Assembly (NCBI RefSeq): GCF_021347895.1
Contig: NC_067121.1
Span: forward strand, 30,925,974-30,989,973
DNA length: 64,000 nt
Reading direction: 5' to 3'
DNA from: Acanthochromis polyacanthus
Taxonomy: Eukaryota > Chordata > Actinopteri > Pomacentridae
In this document: piece by piece, positions 11,086 to 23,999 of the stretch
Numbering within the stretch: the stretch's first letter is position 1
Layout of the letters: every line of letters begins with the position of its first letter
Notes under the pieces: model-generated
The model's database searches: none
What the model was told of the DNA's origin: nothing
The model's input: only the letters and a program-made list of their open reading frames with translations
Position numbers and translations under genes: made by a program

Positions 11086-11389
11086 AATAGTGGTGCTATG
11101 GCAGCCCACTGGTGACCCAATACCTTATTAAACCAATATGTCACCCATATAATTGCATTAATGTCCCTTTCTAATGCATGTGATTTTTTTGAGTGAAGAC
11201 ATCCAAATTTTTGTCACAAAAAATGGATTTCTGCACCTAAAAATGTTTAAATAGGGTGGGATATTGTTTTTTTTCCATTATAAGATCACTTTTTAAATAC
11301 AGTGACGCCTCTTTGACCCATTGGAGCAAAATCCTACAAAGGAGATTTCATCAAATACATCTAATCCACTTTCATCAAGGAGAAATTTA

Positions 11390-14300
11390 CCAATGGCTCT
11401 TTTTAGACCTTGACCGGCTTTGAAGCCAAATTAACGGAGTCATCTGGCAAAGACAGAGGTATTCGGCCCCTAAGAGGAAAAAAAACAGCCTTTGACTGGA
11501 GCCAATATGTAACAATTATGTTCGCAGCAGCAGAAAGGCAGCGAGTGGCTCTTCTCCTCCTGATAGCTGGACGGAGGACGGTTGTTAATAGGTCGGAGAT
11601 GATAGATGAGTTATTAGTTACGAAGGAGGAGAGGAGGGGGGATGAAATCAGGCCAGCTATATTCATTCCACGATTCAGTCTCTTTTTTTTTCCTTTTAAC
11701 TCCCCCCCTCTTTCCTGCTGCCGTCCATATTTTGCGCGGAGAGATTTGTCCTTACAAATCATTTCTTAAGAGGTTTAATTTTACAGGAATATATTTATTC
11801 AGGATGTAATTTTGTAGGAGACAATTTATCAAGAAATCTTTTAAATAGACGTCAGCCGTTGGTCTCCCGCCAGCTCGGTCAAAGATTTACAGTTTCACAC
11901 GCGGTTATTGTTGCTGACTTAAGAATCTGACTTCTGGATGTCATTGCCTGGGTGTGGCTCGTGTCCAATGCTGTTTGCAGGAGGGAGATTCACAGCTTCA
12001 CACAGGCAGGATTCGAGGAAGGAAAGTTTTTTTTCTTCCTTTTTTTTCCCCCCGACCAATTATGCGAAAGTTTTTCTTTATCTAATTCGCAGTATTATGT
12101 GTGTGTGCAGGCATAATTAGGCGAGAATCCACACCTTATAGCAATATCGAGATGGGCGACTAATGAGCTGACAGGGGAGTGGGAGAAGAGAGGAAGAGGA
12201 GAGGGGACAGTGTGTGCTGGTGGCTCCGTATCGAGGAATACAAATCACACTTTTTCATGTCTCTGTCTTCTCATAAGCAGCTTTAGATTTCGAAAACAGG
12301 ACTGGCTGGCGGGAAGGCAAATGATTTGATTCATTACATGCGACGCTGGCACTCGGGGGCATGTATATGTTAGAGGCTACAGTCGCTCAGGTAGCCCCCA
12401 TCCCCAGCCGCCCACTGCATTTCTTATAGCTTCCATCGCTTTGTTTTTGTATTCTGTGTGGCTGGCATCGCCTCAGATGCATTGAATCAATTGCCTCAAC
12501 CCACACCAGGCATCCACCCCCATACTCATATGTGAGTGAAATTAATGCCTGTGGGACGTACACGAGTTTAAGGCAGCCACGCTCATTGATTGGAGCCTAT
12601 TGTAATAGCAATGGAAATATATTCAGATAATTATCAGACTCATTTAGGTATGTGGCTTGGTTATGAACCTGATGCTGCTTTGTGGAGGGTTTTTTTCTTT
12701 TTTCTTCCTTTCCCTCGGCGGCGGCACCACAGAGCCTCAGAGCTGACAGTAAATTTGCTCATCAACCAGTTTCGTTCCAGTGCGAGGTAAAAAATTATCC
12801 AATATTTCACGGTCTGGCCCTTTGAAGGCGGTGTTACTCAGCAGAGCTGGGCGCTGAAATGTAGAGATGCAAACTTGTGCGCGAACGAAGAGACGAGGAA
12901 AGTCTTCACGTAGACCGAGGAATCAAGTAAATAACCAGAGCTCATATTTCATTCCCCTGCTTTATCCTCCTGCGGGCCCAGTCATGCTTGTTGTCTGACA
13001 GCGTTAAGGTCAAGGTTTATCTGTGTGCGGACCTGTGGGAGCCCATTGATCTCATTAACAGTATGTGTGTAAAATGATGAGAACTTCATAGGAGGTCAGC
13101 GGAGGATCAATATTAAATCCTATCTCATTTATAATCCTGCAGAGCAGAGAGGCTCCGCGGGGCTTAGCTGCTTAAAAGAGGCAGCGTTTGACAATTTACT
13201 TTAATGCTCATATGAATAAACGTAATGACACGCAAATGCTTTGAGATAAGATTTTTTTTTTATTGTCTGTTTGCAGGCACTTTAGTACTGTTTCAGTGTC
13301 AACAAATGCACTATAAATACCCTGATGGATGATAGAAGGGGGAGGCTTGACCAGAAAGCGCTTTGCAAACACAAACACCATCAAGGAGAATATCGACATG
13401 GAAGCAATATGAAATTAAAATCAATTCATCAAATGTTTGTTACATCTGCTGGCAGATTGATGTTGCGTCCTCAGCTATTTTTAAGGAGATTTGGCTACTC
13501 TTATCTGCCATCTCCACCTTCTTACCCTCAGCATCTTCAGATCAGGGATTAAGCTTCTGATTATACATATCACTTAGAGGATTAACCCCTTTGCACACTC
13601 TTATCTCCCCAAGTTAGGAATCTGACCGCTGATGGATGCGAAAACCCGATGAGGAGGCGTTTCATGAGAGCGATTTTTGAGGCAAATTCCGGGAGGCAGC
13701 TGCGAAGAGAAACTTTTTCACCCAGCTTCTTCTAGATCTCGGAATTTAACCTTTAATTTTGTATGTTCCTGAGCCAATTAAGCTGTGAGATCTGTTTGAA
13801 GTGGTAGATTGAAAAGAAGAACTCGCCGGTTTCGGGCCCAAACAGTGCAGGGAGACCACAGGGGTCCAGGTTCCCAGAGCCTGCATGTGTAATCCACTCT
13901 AACATGCATGCAAATCTCATCTGTGCCCGCACACAATGGCCTGTCTGTGTGGAGGCGGGAGGAAGGGAAGCTTGAAAGAGGGAGAGAGGAAAAGCTGTAA
14001 GTGTGTGTCCTCTGTGCCAGAGCATATGCCATGATAGGCCTACGGAGACCTGCACAGACAAACTAAGGTTCACAGACTAGTAAGAGTCTTTGATCAGGGT
14101 TGATATTTAAACATCTGCATAATTAATCCAATATCTGTGGAGCTCTCTGAGGGAGGAAAAAAACACAGCATCGCCCGTGGAAAGGAGAACATTGTAAATT
14201 CCTGGCACCGCTCTGTTCTGCTTCTTCTCTGCGGTGTAAAAACAAAAGTTGGCAACCCAGATCTCAGGGGAAATTAAGAATCTTTGTCTTATCCAGCCAA

Positions 14301-16050
14301 TTAAATGAAATACACTTTTCTGTACATGGCTGGAGCCGGCCTCTGGAATCTATTTATGCCCGTGTTGTGGTTACCACTTCTACTACGCCGCTCACCGCTC
14401 AGAGCTTCCCTTCACCCTGCAGATGAGACTGGAAATCAGGGATGTGGGGTGAGAGGTGCAGGGTTTTTTTTCCCTCTTTTTCCCAGAGACACAGAGAACT
14501 TACTTTCCATCTGTCTCAATCATATAGATTTATAGGATTAGACCAAATGCTGTTTTAGTCCTCAGCAGAGGCTCAACTCTTTCATGTGAAACATTGGATT
14601 AGATAGTCAGGGAGGCTTTTGTGTGTGTCGTCTCCAAACCTCCAATGGCTCCTTTCTCTGGCATCTTATTGTTGTGCGGTGGGCTGTTTGCGTATGCGCG
14701 GCGTGCCTTGAACTTTATTACGTTTCGATAACTTCATACATGTGTGCGCGTCTTTATTCTCCCGAGCTAGCACCTCTGCTCTGCTGGGACCCCGGTGAGG
14801 AGACCATAGCTCAGCGGGGGGCCTTCGCTCCAATTTGCCATCGTTTGTCACCATTTGTTCATCCTGACAAACAAAACGCTGGCCCTCGGTCGCCCGGGAT
14901 CAGCTGCTCTCTTCTTCTCATGGCTCTATTTTAGCGGGATCCCTTTGTTTTGTTTTTTTGCTGAATGATTCCGCTCCACATGCTGGACTTAAAATAGTTT
15001 CTCGCCATCTAATTGCCTTATTTCATCAGACATTAATATTGTAGCATGTTGCCGCTGCATTATTGATGGTGTGTTTGTCTTGGTGTATGAGATGTTAATT
15101 AAATGATAAACTGGAGCTGTGACTGTATGACAGTCTCTTTATCCGTGAGTCAACAGGCTTCCACCCTGTTTCCCAGCCTATTGTTGAGCCAGTCAGACTC
15201 TGTCTCTTGCAGCCTCGGCTTCATTGTGCACTCAGATATCTCTATTACAGGCCCCTCAGATTAGAAGGTAATAGCATAATGCACTTTAAAGGCAGTTTTA
15301 TGATAAACTCTGGCTGGACAGGCTTCCATGTACGAGAGGCCAGCTGTCCTGTCGAACGTGGTCGAGATGTTTCAGGCTGATACGAGCTTCAGCATAGTGA
15401 ACCGTCTCCCCGGTCAGTCACTTAATGCTGATTTTCAGCCTCATATCACTTTCTTGAATCTCTGCGGGTGCAGCAAAGAAGCTAAAACATGTAGAATTGC
15501 TCCCCGGCTCCATAAAAACACGGGAAGGTCATGCAGTTAAAGCGCTCTCTGTGGCTTCCTGGGAGAGCGAAGCGTCTCTCTGGGCTGCTTACAAATGGAC
15601 AAGCAATAAACTTTAGGTGACTGCATGGCGTTAACAGCAAAGGAGTGAATCCAGATGAGGATTCGGTTTCACTCACTCCTCCCCTCCTCCTCCGTTCTTC
15701 TGTCTGATGTTCAGGTTTTAGCTGGAAGTCGTGAGATGAACCGACAGATGACCGCACCATTACAGGCTGGAGTGGCTGGCTGGTTCTTTGGTCAGCAAGG
15801 CCGCGGTGACAAATAAGTTGGCAAAGTTTCAGACAAGAGGCTCCTTGGCACCAAAGCTCAGACTGCTTGCTTTCGGCCCCAGTGAGGGACGAGGAACAGA
15901 TGTCTGGTTTAAAGCCACAGAGTTTCTCTCAAGCTGCAAATTTCTTCTTGTTTGAAGTGAGCCCCGAGGCATATCTCATTTTCAGCCCTTGTTCCAAATC
16001 ATATGCATACCTTTATTCACATCTTGAAGACTCTCATTACGTGAAATGAA
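11390..16050. other. Repeat-poor intergenic block of balanced composition
   Basis: No mobile element or coding region is recognised across 4.6 kb, unlike the flanks. Composition is more even, with several TAATTA-type homeodomain-like cores (for example around 14294 and 15095). Open frames such as 11403-11762 on both strands have no recognisable product. It could contain conserved non-coding enhancers of ephb3 or another gene; that is inference without alignment. Confidence 0.35.
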
Positions 16051-17180
16051 GAGTGTCAGATACGGAGGAAGCTATTAAGGAAGAGCAGCGAGCCCACTGG
16101 TCTGTCGTAATTGTAGACAATAGTGCTGAGATGAGCTTTATATTACCAATGCCAGAGTAAACACTGACCTTGCTGTTTTCATGTTTGTGGCCCTGAGGGC
16201 TTTTTGTGTTTTTTTTTTTGTCTCTTGTTGTGATTCATAGAAAAGTAATGTTGAAACATAAATTCAATCTCAGATAAGACTGCAGATGTGTTGGCTTTCG
16301 CCCAAAAGAGAATGAAATGATGCTTTGATCATGAACTGATTCATGTTTTAGAAAGTTGAGAGGCTTAAAGGCTACGTCTGGTGAGATTTTAAATTTTTTG
16401 TAGTTGTCTTTAAATCCCGAGAAAAGACAAAAAACAAAAAACAAAGAGCGAGTATTGTCTGTGAAGCTGTAGCCTGATAGAATGAATTCCGCCAGATCTC
16501 TGCTGTTGCTCAGAAACTCTTAAAACACAAGTGAGTCACAATAATCCTTTATTACGAACACTGTGAACGTGGTCCTTTTTTTTTGAGTCAGTCCAACATG
16601 ACTTGCTGTAAATACTCACTATAGCAGTGGTTCCAAAGACACCGAGAGGGGATTTTGAGATGATGTCTTGAAATCAATAAATCGATCGATAAATAGAGAT
16701 TGCCACTAAACCCTGAGGATGATCTCCAAGTGGCCGTCTCCAATTTTAAACCAAGAATGGATTTGCTATGTAGTGCCCTCCCGCCTTCATAGGTGAGTTT
16801 AAGGTTAAATCGAAAGAAAGGAGTAAAAAGCAGCAACATAGAAACATCATCTGATCTCTTACACACCGTATGTTTACTCACTATTACAGTTTACACACTG
16901 ACGTTACTCTGATGCTTCGTGCTACATTACTTGCAGCTGCATGCAATATTTATAAGTTCCAACCACCTCCAGGGATCGTGAGTCTGTGGAACTGTCATTT
17001 AAGGGGTTGGAGGCTGTAAAGTTTGAGAACTACTGCACAGGAGCAGCAAATGTGTAGCTCTGGTCAGACACAGACTCCATTCCATGATTCTGACGGCAAC
17101 TGAACAAGTCGGCTTCATGCTTTAATGACCAAAAGTTGCAATGCCGCTCTTACTATGTCGGACTTCGTATCATTTGTATA

Positions 17181-17720
17181 TTAACCCTTCTGTTGTCCTC
17201 ATTTACGGGCACCAAAAAATATTGTTTCCTTGTCTGAAAAAAATCCAAAAATTTAGCAAAAAAATTCCCCAAATTTCTGAAAATTTGCAAAACCTTCAGG
17301 AAGCAAATTCCAATAATTCCTTAAAAGTTTTATTTTAAAAAAAAAACCCTAAATTTGGTAAGGAAATTCTTATAAATATTTTTCAAAAAATGAGTAAAAA
17401 TCTTCCAACAAAAAAAAAATCTAAAAATATCTAAAGTGATTACATATATATCAGTGAAACTTCTAATATTTTCTTTAAGAACATTCACAAAAACAATCAA
17501 CCAAAATCCAGCGAATTTCACTGGATTTTGTTGTTTTTTTTGGTGAATGTTTTTGAACATTTTTAACATTTCTTTTTTTTCCACCAAAAAAGGTTCAAAG
17601 ATCTCCCAAAAATGTTGAAAATGTGGACATCTGAAGTTTCACTGTGAAAATATATTTTTTCCCACATTTTCAAACTTTAGAACGGGTCAGTTTTGACCTG
17701 CAGGACGACACGAGGGTTAA
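17181..17720 (-). mobile_element. piggyBac-like MITE, copy 2 (inverted)
   Basis: Starts TTAACCCTTCTGTTGTCCTC and ends GACGACACGAGGGTTAA, with TTAA at both edges. Its reverse complement follows copy 1 (10574-11085) along its whole length, with many substitutions and small length changes. No coding frame. Confidence 0.78.
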
Positions 17721-18892
17721 TGTCAGAACACCACAAGTCTGAGCTGCATCCATTCACATTACTGAACAGGCACACATAAGTGACCTTGAGCTGTGTGAAG
17801 TGATTTAGGAGAGGCTTTTCTCCACATTTCTGCACCTATATTGGTCCAAAAACATCCCAGAGAGCAAAAGACACAGGTTGAGTGCCAAAATCATAAAACA
17901 CTTTGCCCTACAAGTTCACATGTGTGAGGCTAAAAACTGAAATGTCCATAATAGTGCGACTTTACTGCGATAGCAATAAAGATGGTAATCCTTTTTCTTT
18001 TGACAAAACTTTACCAGGAGTAGAAGTTTAGTTTGACGTTTCCCGTTGTTTGTAGAAGTCCTTTCTCTAAGTTTGTTAAATACCAGCAGCATCAAGCAGC
18101 AGCTGGATCCATATGTGCACATTTGTGCCGGTAACCTGAATAAACTCTAAGAATTCTATATTATCTTGTACATGGAAACTGGATCCATCAGGATTTAACG
18201 GCAGGTTCCACTGTGTGCTTTTCTTCACTTCAAATTACTGATGTGTCACACAAAAAGTCACAGTTTATCAGCAACAGTTAATTCATTTGTTACATAGAGG
18301 TTTTCCTCAGGTTGTGTCCTGAGCTCCATCACAGCTCTCTGGATATTTTTCTTTTACTTTTCATGAAGTATTAGTTGGATATTCATGACATATAGACAGA
18401 ATTTCAGGGAAATCATGCGTAAACTAGGCTATACACTTTGATAAGTTGCTATCGGTTTATATTTGGTCTTTCACTTAGTGGATTATTATGTATTATATTG
18501 TCATTTGCTGTAGTGTTCAGTTTCAAGTCCATAACAAATGTGGTGCTCATCATGGCCCTCTCTGTCACTGTATGTCTGAATGAGGCATATTGAGGAACAT
18601 CAACATAATAGTGATCCGTGTCTGTCTGACTGACTGACAGCTGTCACTTTAACACACGCAGTTCTATTTCTTTCTGTTTATCAGTGATCAGAATAGATGA
18701 TAACTTACCTACTGGGCCAACTGTAGGTGGACCACATGTATGGGAAAGATGTGTGCTGATAATGGATCATTTAATAGGTTTATGACGTTCTAATCAGGAC
18801 TTAGTTTAGTGTGCAGGATTACAAACATTTGTTTATTAGCACTGAACACAATGTACAGCTGAATCTTGAATTTTCCTCAGGATTAATAAAGT
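17721..18892. other. Intergenic, no feature recognised
   Basis: AT-rich unique-looking sequence with short open frames only. Confidence 0.5.
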
Positions 18893-18946
18893 ATCTATCC
18901 ATCCATCCATCCATCCATCTATCTATCTATCTATCTATCTATCTAA
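18893..18946 (+). repeat. (ATCC)n-(ATCT)n microsatellite at a retroposon tail
   Basis: About 6 ATCC then about 7 ATCT units. It directly follows cctcaggattaataaagtat, the usual 3' end of a fish LINE-type or SINE retroposon, so the array probably grew from that tail. The retroposon body upstream is not recognisable. Confidence 0.85.
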
Positions 18947-20890
18947 TATGTCGGCCTGATGGTGACACCAAAGCAAGTTTACCAACATTTTTTTACATTT
19001 TGTTCCTTTTGAAGGGGTGTGTTCATAGCAAATCATTGGAATCCCTTCAACAGAAACTTTTTTTTTTTTTTTTAAAGATTTGCATTTTCAGTAGGAATCA
19101 GAATTGGAGAGTGAGTGACATGTGAAGTACAGAGGGAGCTGTGTTCCCATAATATGTGGATTTTGAAGTATCGCATTAGAAAAGGTTAATGGAAACTACA
19201 AATTTTTAAAAAAAACGTTTCCGTAAAAGTTTTATCTCTCACTTGAGGTGGCTTTTGAGTTTTTCCAAAAAGAATAATATCGTTTCCTAGGAGACGGAAA
19301 CACCGTTTTTGAGTTAGTTCGAACTTAATGAATATTTAACTCACATGAATGATCAGACTCTGACGTGGCTAATAATAGCTGACATGAAAAAATAATTACA
19401 ACTTGCCATACTGGAAAAACAATTTAAATAAATTCGTACTCGAATATATGGCCAAACAGACTGATTTGTTTGTCTGGTGGTGTTATGAGATTGTGCATCT
19501 GTTGCTGAATATTTTCCACCAATAAACACCCTGTTTTTGAAAAATTTTCAAGCATTCAGATAATCAAGACAATCATTTATCTCTGCGATAGCAATTATTT
19601 CACCTGAATCCTCCGTCTGAGCACTAAATTATAGATTTAAATGACTACAATAAAAATCTCGCCAGGAATTTCATTTTTTAATTGGAGGCAGCAAGCTGAG
19701 CAGTTTGGTCACTTCTCGGTTGATTTATGTCTCAGGCTGATTCAGCTGACATTCAGACTCCCCCATGGGTCTCCGTGTGAAATAATCTCCGTTTGTAAAT
19801 TCACTTTGCCCCCGCTGCACTGGGAAGTCAGAGGTCAGAGTCACTATTGGACTCAGTGTTGTGATTTCCAGCAGGAGGCTGTGAGCGGCTGCTGTGGTTG
19901 AGGGTTTGTCTCTTTATTCGGTGCACCACGGAGCTGCTGTAATACCCACATGTAATCAGTCTGCCGGATTATTAGAGCAAATTAAATCAGAAACGGTTTC
20001 TGAAAATCAGCACTCCAGTTCAACAAGTAAGATTTTTGTTATAACCAAAATTATTTTTATATATTTTGCCCTGTAATGTGGATAATAACATAAAATCCGC
20101 TGGTGTCTGTGTTAAAGGCTCTTTTTTACGAGAGGTGCAATCAGTGGCTGTCATATGAAGCACTTCAAAGTTGAATTAACGGCGGTTTTCCAGTCGTCAT
20201 TTCATAACCATCCGCCATTTTCTAATCAAATCGCTTTCATCAAGAGCTCATCTAGTTGTTTCGAACTATGTTAATATGTTAAAATGAGCAGAGGATCCAC
20301 CAGTGTGGTCGCAATCAGCACAGACTTTCATTACTGTATGTTCGAAAATAATGGGAAGGCAGAGCAGAGGAAAAACAAGACGATTATGAGTCAGCACCGG
20401 GAAAAATCTCCCTCCTAATTAAATCAAGCGTGCCCTTCACTTCACTAAACTTCCATATCTTGTTTTGATCGCGCGGTGGATGCTGGTAACCTGCACAGAA
20501 AAATAAAGTCCCAGAATTCGATTAAACTCTGTTCCTTGCTGTTTTCATCAGCGTCCTTAAATGGAAATCATTCAGGAAAAAAGGTGTGTGTTTCAAGCAG
20601 ATGGAAGGTCGACTCATCTTAGACCTGCAGCTATAAGACGCCGACTTCAAGCGAAAGCTTTAACCGCCGGTTTTCAGAAAGGATGAAAAACAAGTTAATT
20701 AATCTTGTTTTCACTGCTTTGTGTTCAGGGTTGAAGAGTCTCGACTGATGTACATCCCGTTCTTGGTATTTAAAGAGTCACAATATGAAAGATGATTCAA
20801 GGGGTGTTAAAATATTATTAAATTACCTACAATACAATGAAAGCTGTCAGCCCAGGAGTGTGCCGTAATCAATCATGCACATCCAATGCA
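18947..20890. other. Intergenic, no feature recognised
   Basis: No gene or clear mobile element. The part near 20100-20770 is less repetitive and of even composition, similar to the 11.4-16 kb block. Confidence 0.45.
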
Positions 20891-20899
20891 AAGACAAAA

Positions 20900-21640
20900 C
20901 TAAGATTAAAATAAAACCCAGCTTTAGTCACAGTTAATAAAACTTTTACCAATTATAAAGACATCAGCTATAAACCATCAATAAGAGAAGCTTGCAAGGT
21001 TGACGTATTTCATCAATGCAAACAAATCTATACAAGTCTGAAGGTATAAATGCTACTACTACTACTTATATAAGATAATACTGATCACATTTCAAAATTC
21101 AGGTTTCACGGCAGCAAAGTAAAACAGACAAGTTATTAAATCCTTACGATTTAAAAAACATGAAAGATAACATAATGTAACAACCAACACAGCGGTCAAA
21201 GAGCTAAAACACTGTTAAAAGGAATAAGAGACGGCTCTGAAGAAATACAAACTCAAATAACATCAGGAAAAGGCCCTCTGATAAAAGTGTGTTTTAAGAA
21301 GAGACTTCAAAGAGGTCACTGAGTCAGCCGACCTGATTTCCTCGGGCAGATTTTCTCACAGCTTCGAGGCCTCGACAGTGAACGTTCTGTCCCCTTTAGT
21401 TTTAAGATTAAAGACTTCTGCCTGAGGATCTCAAAGTGGTGTACACTATACTAAAAGGTCAAGAATCTAACTAGGAGAGAGGCCATGAAGAATTTCAAAC
21501 GGTAAAATCTTAAAATCTGTCCTAAAACATAATGAGAGCTGGTGTAGAGAAGCTAAACAGGGAGTGATGCGCTCACACTCGGCGGTTCTGGTTCTGCTGA
21601 GTCGATCATCAAGGGTTTTTATCCATCAGTTCTGCAGTGG
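20900..21640 (+). repeat. Diverged copy of a dispersed fish repeat
   Basis: The stretch around 21285-21620 (for example gtgttttaagaagagacttc and ctcgggcagattttctcaca, then ggttctggttctgctgagtc) follows a repeat found in very many fish loci. Class is uncertain, probably LINE-related. Borders are approximate. Confidence 0.45.
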
Positions 21641-22868
21641 TTCAGGTAAGTCGTCAAACTGTTCAACCATGCAAAGAGCTGAGCTTCATGCATGTCCGCA
21701 GATTGAGAGGTAATTTTAAGCTTCATTACAGACAGACAAAAGTTGACAGGCGATCAAGGGAAACAAGACTCTCAGTTCCAGTCCATTGTGTTTGTCGTAG
21801 ACATTGACTGTTTACAGTATAAAGATGGACAAACTCTCTGTGGCGTCGCCCCAGGTTACCATGACGCTACGACAGGTTTCCTAAAGGTCAGTGTGGTGAC
21901 TTCAGCTGCCACCATCGTGTCTGACTCATCCTAACATTAAAATAGTTACTTGTGTTGTGAACTTTGGTAAGAAGCAGAAACTTTAGCGTTGCCATGGATA
22001 CGTGAGTGTTAAATTCTGTCCATGTTTCATTTTGTGAAATGCAGTCCAGCAGATGAGTTTGTTTTTACTGCCAGCTACCATTCAGTCTGAGATATTAAGA
22101 ATAAATAAATGTGCATAATGTGGAAATTAGCAGATTTTATTTTTATTTATTCCTACAGCCAGAATATGGAGGAATTTAGTCTCACAATCACAGACAATAA
22201 ATATGATCTGAAAGTCGGGTTATTGTTGTGTATCACAATACAAAAAGATTCATGTCAGAAATATTCCAGTGATGACCCTAGAATGTCATGATTTATGTAA
22301 TTTTACCTCAATAATATGAATGTTCAGGTTGAGATTGTGCAGTGATATTTATTATGTAAGTTTAGCTGATTAAAGTTTATGACTCTTCACTACAATATTA
22401 TTTATTATTTAAATTCCCATCATTTTATAATATTTATGGTCAGACTCTACAGTATTGAGATTAAGAAATCAAATATTCTATAAAATGTAAATACACTGAA
22501 CTAATTTGTATATATTTAAGTGAGACTACAATATTATTTGACACAAATCTATCGAAATCAACATTTTAATCATTTTTACTCCAAACATTTACTAGACTGA
22601 TTTGAATAATAAAATCACTCCTTTCTAATCCTCTGCTGTACGTTCAAACCTGAGGCCTTAAATAGAAACACGCAAGTATCTGATTGAAGGAACTTCAGCA
22701 GCAGAGCCCTGGTTCCAGAACATGATGAGAGAATTGTAGACAAACTTTAACAAAAGCTGCCTGAGAGTTTACAGGTTTTTATGTCAGATTTCTTCAGTAA
22801 TATAATGAGAGTTATCAGCAAAAATCAAGTTTTCATTTGATAAACTTAATTTCTTAAAACATCCAGAG

Positions 22869-23316
22869 TTGGAGCTCATATCTTTGGCAACTGTAAAGTT
22901 TTTGCTCCTTCAAAGCTCACAACACAATGAATGGATTCCTAAAACACTCTCAGTGCTGGAGAGCGTTTGTGATGCTGAAGCAGTGACCAGTTTTTCTGTT
23001 TCTTCTCTGGAGATGCACAACGAGGGACGTCTGCAGCGACTGAGGAAGTGTCTCACCACATCCTGATACGAGGAAAAAGACTTTATTGAAGACGTCAATG
23101 AGAAAACTGTCAGGCAGCAGACAGCATGCATTCAAGGTGAGCTTTGAACATCTGATCTGGAACAGGAATTCAGTAACAGCAGCATGAGCTTCATTTCAAT
23201 CTGCAGCTGCTGAATTCATGGATGAATCATCTGCCACTAGAGAGGAAGACCATCAAACATCCACGTCAGCTGATGGAGGTCCAAGAGTCTCACCAAACAA
23301 ACAACCTACAGAGTGA
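22869..23316 (+). pseudogene. Possible two-exon 3' end of an unrecognised dead gene
   Basis: Segment A (22869-23136) reads on in one frame with a single internal TGA at 23064-23066. After that stop it continues YEEKDFIEDVNEKTVRQQTA and CIQ. It ends at a strong donor G|GTGAGC in phase 1. A 70-base gap with acceptor ctgcag leads to segment B (23207-23316), which restores the frame and reads AAEFMDESSATREEDHQTST before TGA at 23314. AATAAA follows at 23395. The acidic, Ser/Thr-rich tail and correct phase look like a former gene end. I do not recognise the family, and chance is possible. Confidence 0.35.
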
Positions 23317-23565
23317 AGACCTCTAACCTGACTGAACGGCCTCCTATTCAGCCACATGTATGAACAAATGCCTCTGAGTTGATATGTTTTCTAAAATAAA
23401 TCTAGTTTGAGTCCTAATTTATGCCTGTGTGTTTGCTGTTTTACACTGCTGTTTACAGTTCAGGCTGTTAGATTGTTCCAGATAAGACAAATACAAGATA
23501 CTTCAGAGCTGTTCTACCAGGAGCCTGACAGGAAGAACTCCAATAGCTGCTGAATGTTCCTGTGG

Positions 23566-23760
23566 TCCCCTCAAGGCTACAGGAGGAGTCCTACGAGGAC
23601 GAGCCGGTCCACCTGATGCCGGCTAGTCGCTGTAGTTCGAAGCCAACACCGACTACGTGGACTTCTACTGGACCACACGGAGACCAACAAGTTCACTGAC
23701 TCCCTGACTTGTGGGTCTGAGGACGCCGCTGAGCCTCAGCCCAGCCGGCCGCCTGTCTGT
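23566..23760 (+). other. GC-rich exon-like island, unrecognised
   Basis: GC content rises sharply against the flanks. One frame reads LQEESYEDEPVHLMPASRC and an overlapping frame reads ANTDYVDFYWTTRRPTSSLT, as though a coding segment had suffered a frameshift. No family is recognised and no good splice sites bound it. Confidence 0.2.
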
Positions 23761-23999
23761 GGGTGTTTGAGTGCTGAGAGGTTTGTGGATGCATGTGAAC
23801 GTGTCTGTGCTGAAACAGCAGCTTTTGACTCAGTAATGCCGGTAAAAACCAAGAGCTCCTTTATTTGTGACTTCCACTAAAAAAACTGATGAAAATAAAT
23901 TTGCCAGAGTTCTGACTGATAGCAGGTTAGTAAATAAAGAAAATAATAGTTTAAATGTTCCTTTAATCAATCCTTTTAGGTCTACATTTCCTTTACACT

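Noticed and set aside
11403..11769. Overlapping 119-residue frames on both strands
   Set aside because: Neither translation resembles a known protein, and mirrored open frames point to base composition rather than coding.
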